In this document: in pieces, positions 6,248-7,941 of the stretch
Numbering within the stretch: the first letter of the stretch is position 1
Layout of the letters: each line of letters starts with the position of its first letter
NCBI GenBank assembly: GCA_013214445.1
Contig: JABSPG010000175.1
Location: forward strand, 1-7,941
Direction of reading: 5' to 3'
Length of the DNA: 7,941 nucleotides
DNA from: Ekhidna sp.
GTDB lineage: Bacteria > Bacteroidota > Bacteroidia > Cytophagales > Cyclobacteriaceae
Notes under the pieces: generated by a model
Told to the model about the DNA's origin: nothing
Database searches by the model: none
What the model saw: the letters and a program-made list of their open reading frames with translations, nothing else
Program-made: the position numbers and the translations under genes

Positions 6248-7327
6248 TTATCTGTATTTCGCTCTTCTTCTATTTGTTCCTCCGATGATATAACTCAATT
6301 TAAATTGAGTTATAAATATCAAATCATTGTTGTCAGGATTACCTCGCTGAGTGCCATCAACACCAGAGCCGACATTTCCTTCAATGAAGAAATCATGTGC
6401 TCCACTGTTGTTTATCAACCTCAAATTTGTGAGATCTCGTGATTCACCTAATGAACTTGAAGGGACAGTCGACCGATCTGACATGATCCTTGCCAATGGA
6501 TCATCAAAACGGTCCAAGTCTACATAGTTTCCCGACACGTCATCTATGTAATCAGTAAACAAATATCTGATACCAAATTCAGCTCCAGCAATAAAAGGAA
6601 GTCCAGGAAGCTTTAGCTGAGCGCCAATTGCTACAGGTACAGAAAATTCAAATTCACCATAAGGAGATCCGATACCCAAATTTTGACCTTCTGTTCCGAG
6701 TGGCCTTAGAGGCACCCATCCCTCTGTTGGGGCTGGAACTGACCCATCTAGTGCAGATTGATAATCTGCATCAGGAACTTTCCCCATAGGAGAATGATGG
6801 AAAACTGCTGCACCTAACGAAATATAGGCGTTGATAGGAGGCAATCTTCTGGGACCTCCAGAGTTGGGTAGGAAAAAAAACTGAAAAGCCAGACGAAACT
6901 CTTTAATATCATTTCTGAAGCTGAGGTTTCTTGCATACCGTGCAAAACTTTCCTCTGCTCCAAGATCCGCAGAAAAATCATCACCAAAGACCCTCACCCA
7001 ATTTAAATCGGCCACCACTGCAACCGAAGAATGAAACTGATATCCAGCAGAAAGCCCAAAACCAGGTCTAGTCAATGATATATCAGCACTACCAGCTCTA
7101 CTAACAGGCGCCAGGTCTCCGAAGTAGTTACCGGTGTTTATCTGACCACCTGCAAAAAGGAAAGGTTCGAACTTGCCAGAACTTCTACTACTACCTTTGT
7201 AGCTCGATAATTTTTTATTGTTTTTTCTTCTCTTCTTGTATTTATTTCTTCTCTGTGCATCGGCATGATCCGCAAGCCCCAGCATGGCTATTGAAAGGAT
7301 GATCACTAAAAAGTTTCTGAGTTTCAT
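6248..7327 (-). CDS. DUF6089-type outer-membrane barrel protein, long form, PorG paralogue
   Basis: This 359-aa protein has a signal peptide (about 1-24, cleavage at ADA-Q), a strongly basic linker (about 26-48, 12 of 23 residues Lys/Arg and none acidic), then a predicted outer-membrane beta-barrel (about 52-348). Features I recall from DUF6089 proteins are NYFGDL (67-72), RNLSFRNDIKEF (133-144), WVPLRPLGTEGQ (204-215) and FGIRYLFTDYIDDVSGNYVD (251-270). It aligns along its length with its neighbour PorG: NYFGDL with NYSGDL, RNLSFR with RNHSFN, GIRYLFTDYIDDVS with GARKTFFDFLDGIS, and GNPDNNDLIFITQFKLSY with GNPKDDDWFFFTGITFSI. The two are therefore diverged tandem duplicates. The ATG at 7327 fits the signal peptide. 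Its stop is 2 nt before the porG start, so the pair is probably translated from one message. A role near the type IX secretion system is inferred from context only. Confidence 0.82.
   Translation of the reverse strand: MKLRNFLVIILSIAMLGLADHADAQRRNKYKKRRKNNKKLSSYKGSSRSSGKFEPFLFAGGQINTGNYFGDLAPVSRAGSADISLTRPGFGLSAGYQFHSSVAVVADLNWVRVFGDDFSADLGAEESFARYARNLSFRNDIKEFRLAFQFFFLPNSGGPRRLPPINAYISLGAAVFHHSPMGKVPDADYQSALDGSVPAPTEGWVPLRPLGTEGQNLGIGSPYGEFEFSVPVAIGAQLKLPGLPFIAGAEFGIRYLFTDYIDDVSGNYVDLDRFDDPLARIMSDRSTVPSSSLGESRDLTNLRLINNSGAHDFFIEGNVGSGVDGTQRGNPDNNDLIFITQFKLSYIIGGTNRRRAKYR
6289..6314. repeat. Perfect 26-bp palindrome inside the barrel gene, 43 bp before porG
   Basis: The left arm TATAACTCAATTT (6289-6301) is followed directly by its exact reverse complement (6302-6314), with no spacer. 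It lies in codons 338-347 of the upstream barrel gene, in the last predicted beta-strand (TQFKLSY), and ends 43 bp before the TTG of porG. As RNA it would form an 11-bp stem with a 4-nt loop, AU-rich and without a U-run, so it is not a normal terminator. It could be a dimeric regulator site or an mRNA element between two coupled genes. A near copy of its 12-bp core (CAATTTAAATCG, one mismatch) lies at 6999-7010 in the same gene. The palindrome is certain; a function is not. Confidence 0.9.
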
Positions 7328-7463
7328 ATTTCACTCTTTAAAACACAAAAATATGTGTTTGATTATTCTATACTTCGCTTTTTTAGGCTAAAGCCAATTA
7401 TTAACACATAAAAGTATGAAAACAATTGACTTTTCAGACGCAAAAGGAGAGCATTTCGACAAA
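7328..7463 (-). promoter_or_regulatory. Intergenic region before the long barrel gene, possible promoter
   Basis: This is the largest gap in the minus-strand run (136 bp) and the natural place for a promoter of the barrel-uppS-bamA-ompH run. On the minus strand, TATTTTTG (7353-7346) matches the Bacteroidota -7 consensus TAnnTTTG. It would start transcription about 13 bp before the ATG, which is short, and no TTG box is found at the expected -33 distance. The box lies within an inverted repeat, AAACACA (7341-7347) and TGTGTTT (7354-7360) around a 6-nt loop. No convincing terminator for nadK was seen. Confidence 0.3.
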
Positions 7464-7940
7464 TTAATTTCTTTTGTCGAAACCCCAGCCTAGCTTGTTA
7501 CGGATGGTGTCAGGAAAATTAATCCCTTCCACTCGGATTATCTGTGCTTTGAACGGTGCTTTTTGCAAGATGATTTGTGCGTCGTTTTCAATGGTTTCAG
7601 ATCTGGAATCGAGAGAAACCAAGAAGTTTCTATTTCTACTTTCTATTTCAAATCTTAACTCACAATCATCTGAAACAATGAGAGGTCTGACATTGAGATT
7701 GTGTGGGCTTACTGGCGTGATAACAAAATCTTTTGAGTCCGGCATCATTAAAGGCCCGCCGCAGCTAAGAGAGTAGCCGGTAGAACCAGTTGGTGTGGAA
7801 ACCATTAACCCATCAGCCCAATAGGTATTTAGGAATTGACCATTGATATAGCATTTTACCATAATCATGGCAGAGGTATCCTTTCGAAGAATAGCACACT
7901 CATTTAGTGCATAGGTCTTTCCGTTAAAGAGCTCAAGGTT
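7464..7940 (-). CDS. nadK: NAD kinase, 5'-truncated by the window edge
   Basis: This enzyme phosphorylates NAD to NADP using ATP in the cytosol. The frame runs from the window edge to the TAA at 7466-7464, giving 159 C-terminal residues of a protein normally about 290 long. The visible part starts in the N-E region (YALNECAILRKD, with the conserved Asn-Glu encoded at 7899-7904). It continues with the glycine-rich NAD-binding segment WADGLMVSTPTGSTGYSLSC (codons about 7758-7817) and ends with the C-terminal lobe (PVSPHNLNVRPLIVSDD and so on). The GGDGT motif would lie outside the window. The Met at 7868 is internal, because conserved sequence extends upstream of it. It is followed by the barrel gene after 136 bp. 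NAD kinase near a DUF6089 gene and uppS is a familiar arrangement in Bacteroidota. The assignment is secure. Confidence 0.95.
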   Translation of the reverse strand, partial: NLELFNGKTYALNECAILRKDTSAMIMVKCYINGQFLNTYWADGLMVSTPTGSTGYSLSCGGPLMMPDSKDFVITPVSPHNLNVRPLIVSDDCELRFEIESRNRNFLVSLDSRSETIENDAQIILQKAPFKAQIIRVEGINFPDTIRNKLGWGFDKRN

Positions 7941-7941
7941 T

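Noticed and set aside
6289..6314. The palindrome as a rho-independent terminator or an insertion-sequence end
   Set aside because: The stem is AU-rich with no U-run, and transcription must continue into porG 43 bp later. No transposase or target duplication is present nearby.
7384..7396. Small hairpin (GGC-TTTA-GCC on the minus strand) as a nadK terminator
   Set aside because: The stem is only about 3 bp and is followed by A-rich, not T-rich, sequence on the transcribed strand.
7416..7493. 25-codon plus-strand frame (starts MKTIDFSDAKGEHFDK) overlapping the end of nadK
   Set aside because: Its composition looks protein-like, but it is very short, lacks a clear promoter or ribosome site, and overlaps the nadK tail. 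Conservation in relatives would be needed to revive it.
7474..7776. 100-codon plus-strand open frame opposite nadK
   Set aside because: It overlaps a conserved NAD kinase coding region and has no independent support.

Overview
The window looks like a chromosomal segment from a member of the Bacteroidota, probably of the Cytophagales. Three things point there. The base composition is moderately AT-rich (about 60% AT by eye). Shine-Dalgarno sequences are weak or absent. The gene order PorG-like barrel, uppS, bamA and two ompH/skp genes is characteristic of this phylum; Porphyromonas gingivalis is recalled to have the same order (porG, uppS, omp85, ompH, ompH). The genus cannot be determined from the sequence alone.

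Layout from left to right. Positions 3-887 (+) hold the C-terminal three quarters of a ChrA-type chromate transporter, whose start lies outside the window. A bidirectional hairpin terminator (886-922) separates it from a convergent minus-strand run. Read in its own direction, from high to low coordinates, that run is: the C-terminal half of NAD kinase (7464 to the window edge), a 136-bp gap, a 359-aa outer-membrane barrel protein of the DUF6089 type with a polybasic N-terminal linker (6248-7327), a 229-aa paralogous barrel that is the likely PorG of the type IX secretion system (5556-6245), a 72-bp gap, uppS (4752-5483), bamA (2089-4755), and two Skp/OmpH-family chaperone genes (1535-2068 and 937-1464).

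The minus-strand genes form an envelope-biogenesis cluster. UppS makes the C55 lipid carrier for peptidoglycan and surface polysaccharides. The Skp-like proteins escort unfolded outer-membrane proteins through the periplasm. BamA inserts barrels into the outer membrane, and the two PorG-like barrels are themselves expected BamA clients. Gene joints are tight (2-nt gap, 4-nt overlap and 20-nt gap) except before uppS and before the last ompH.

The most unexpected sequence signal is a perfect 26-bp palindrome with no spacer (6289-6314). It lies inside the 3' end of the long barrel gene, 43 bp upstream of the TTG start of porG. Other points of note are the visible paralogy of the two adjacent barrels, the non-ATG starts of porG and uppS, the polybasic linker, an extended segment in the third BamA POTRA domain, and the acidic character of both Skp-like proteins. 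No RNA genes, CRISPR arrays, insertion sequences or prophage genes were seen, and no stretch without a gene exceeds 300 bases.
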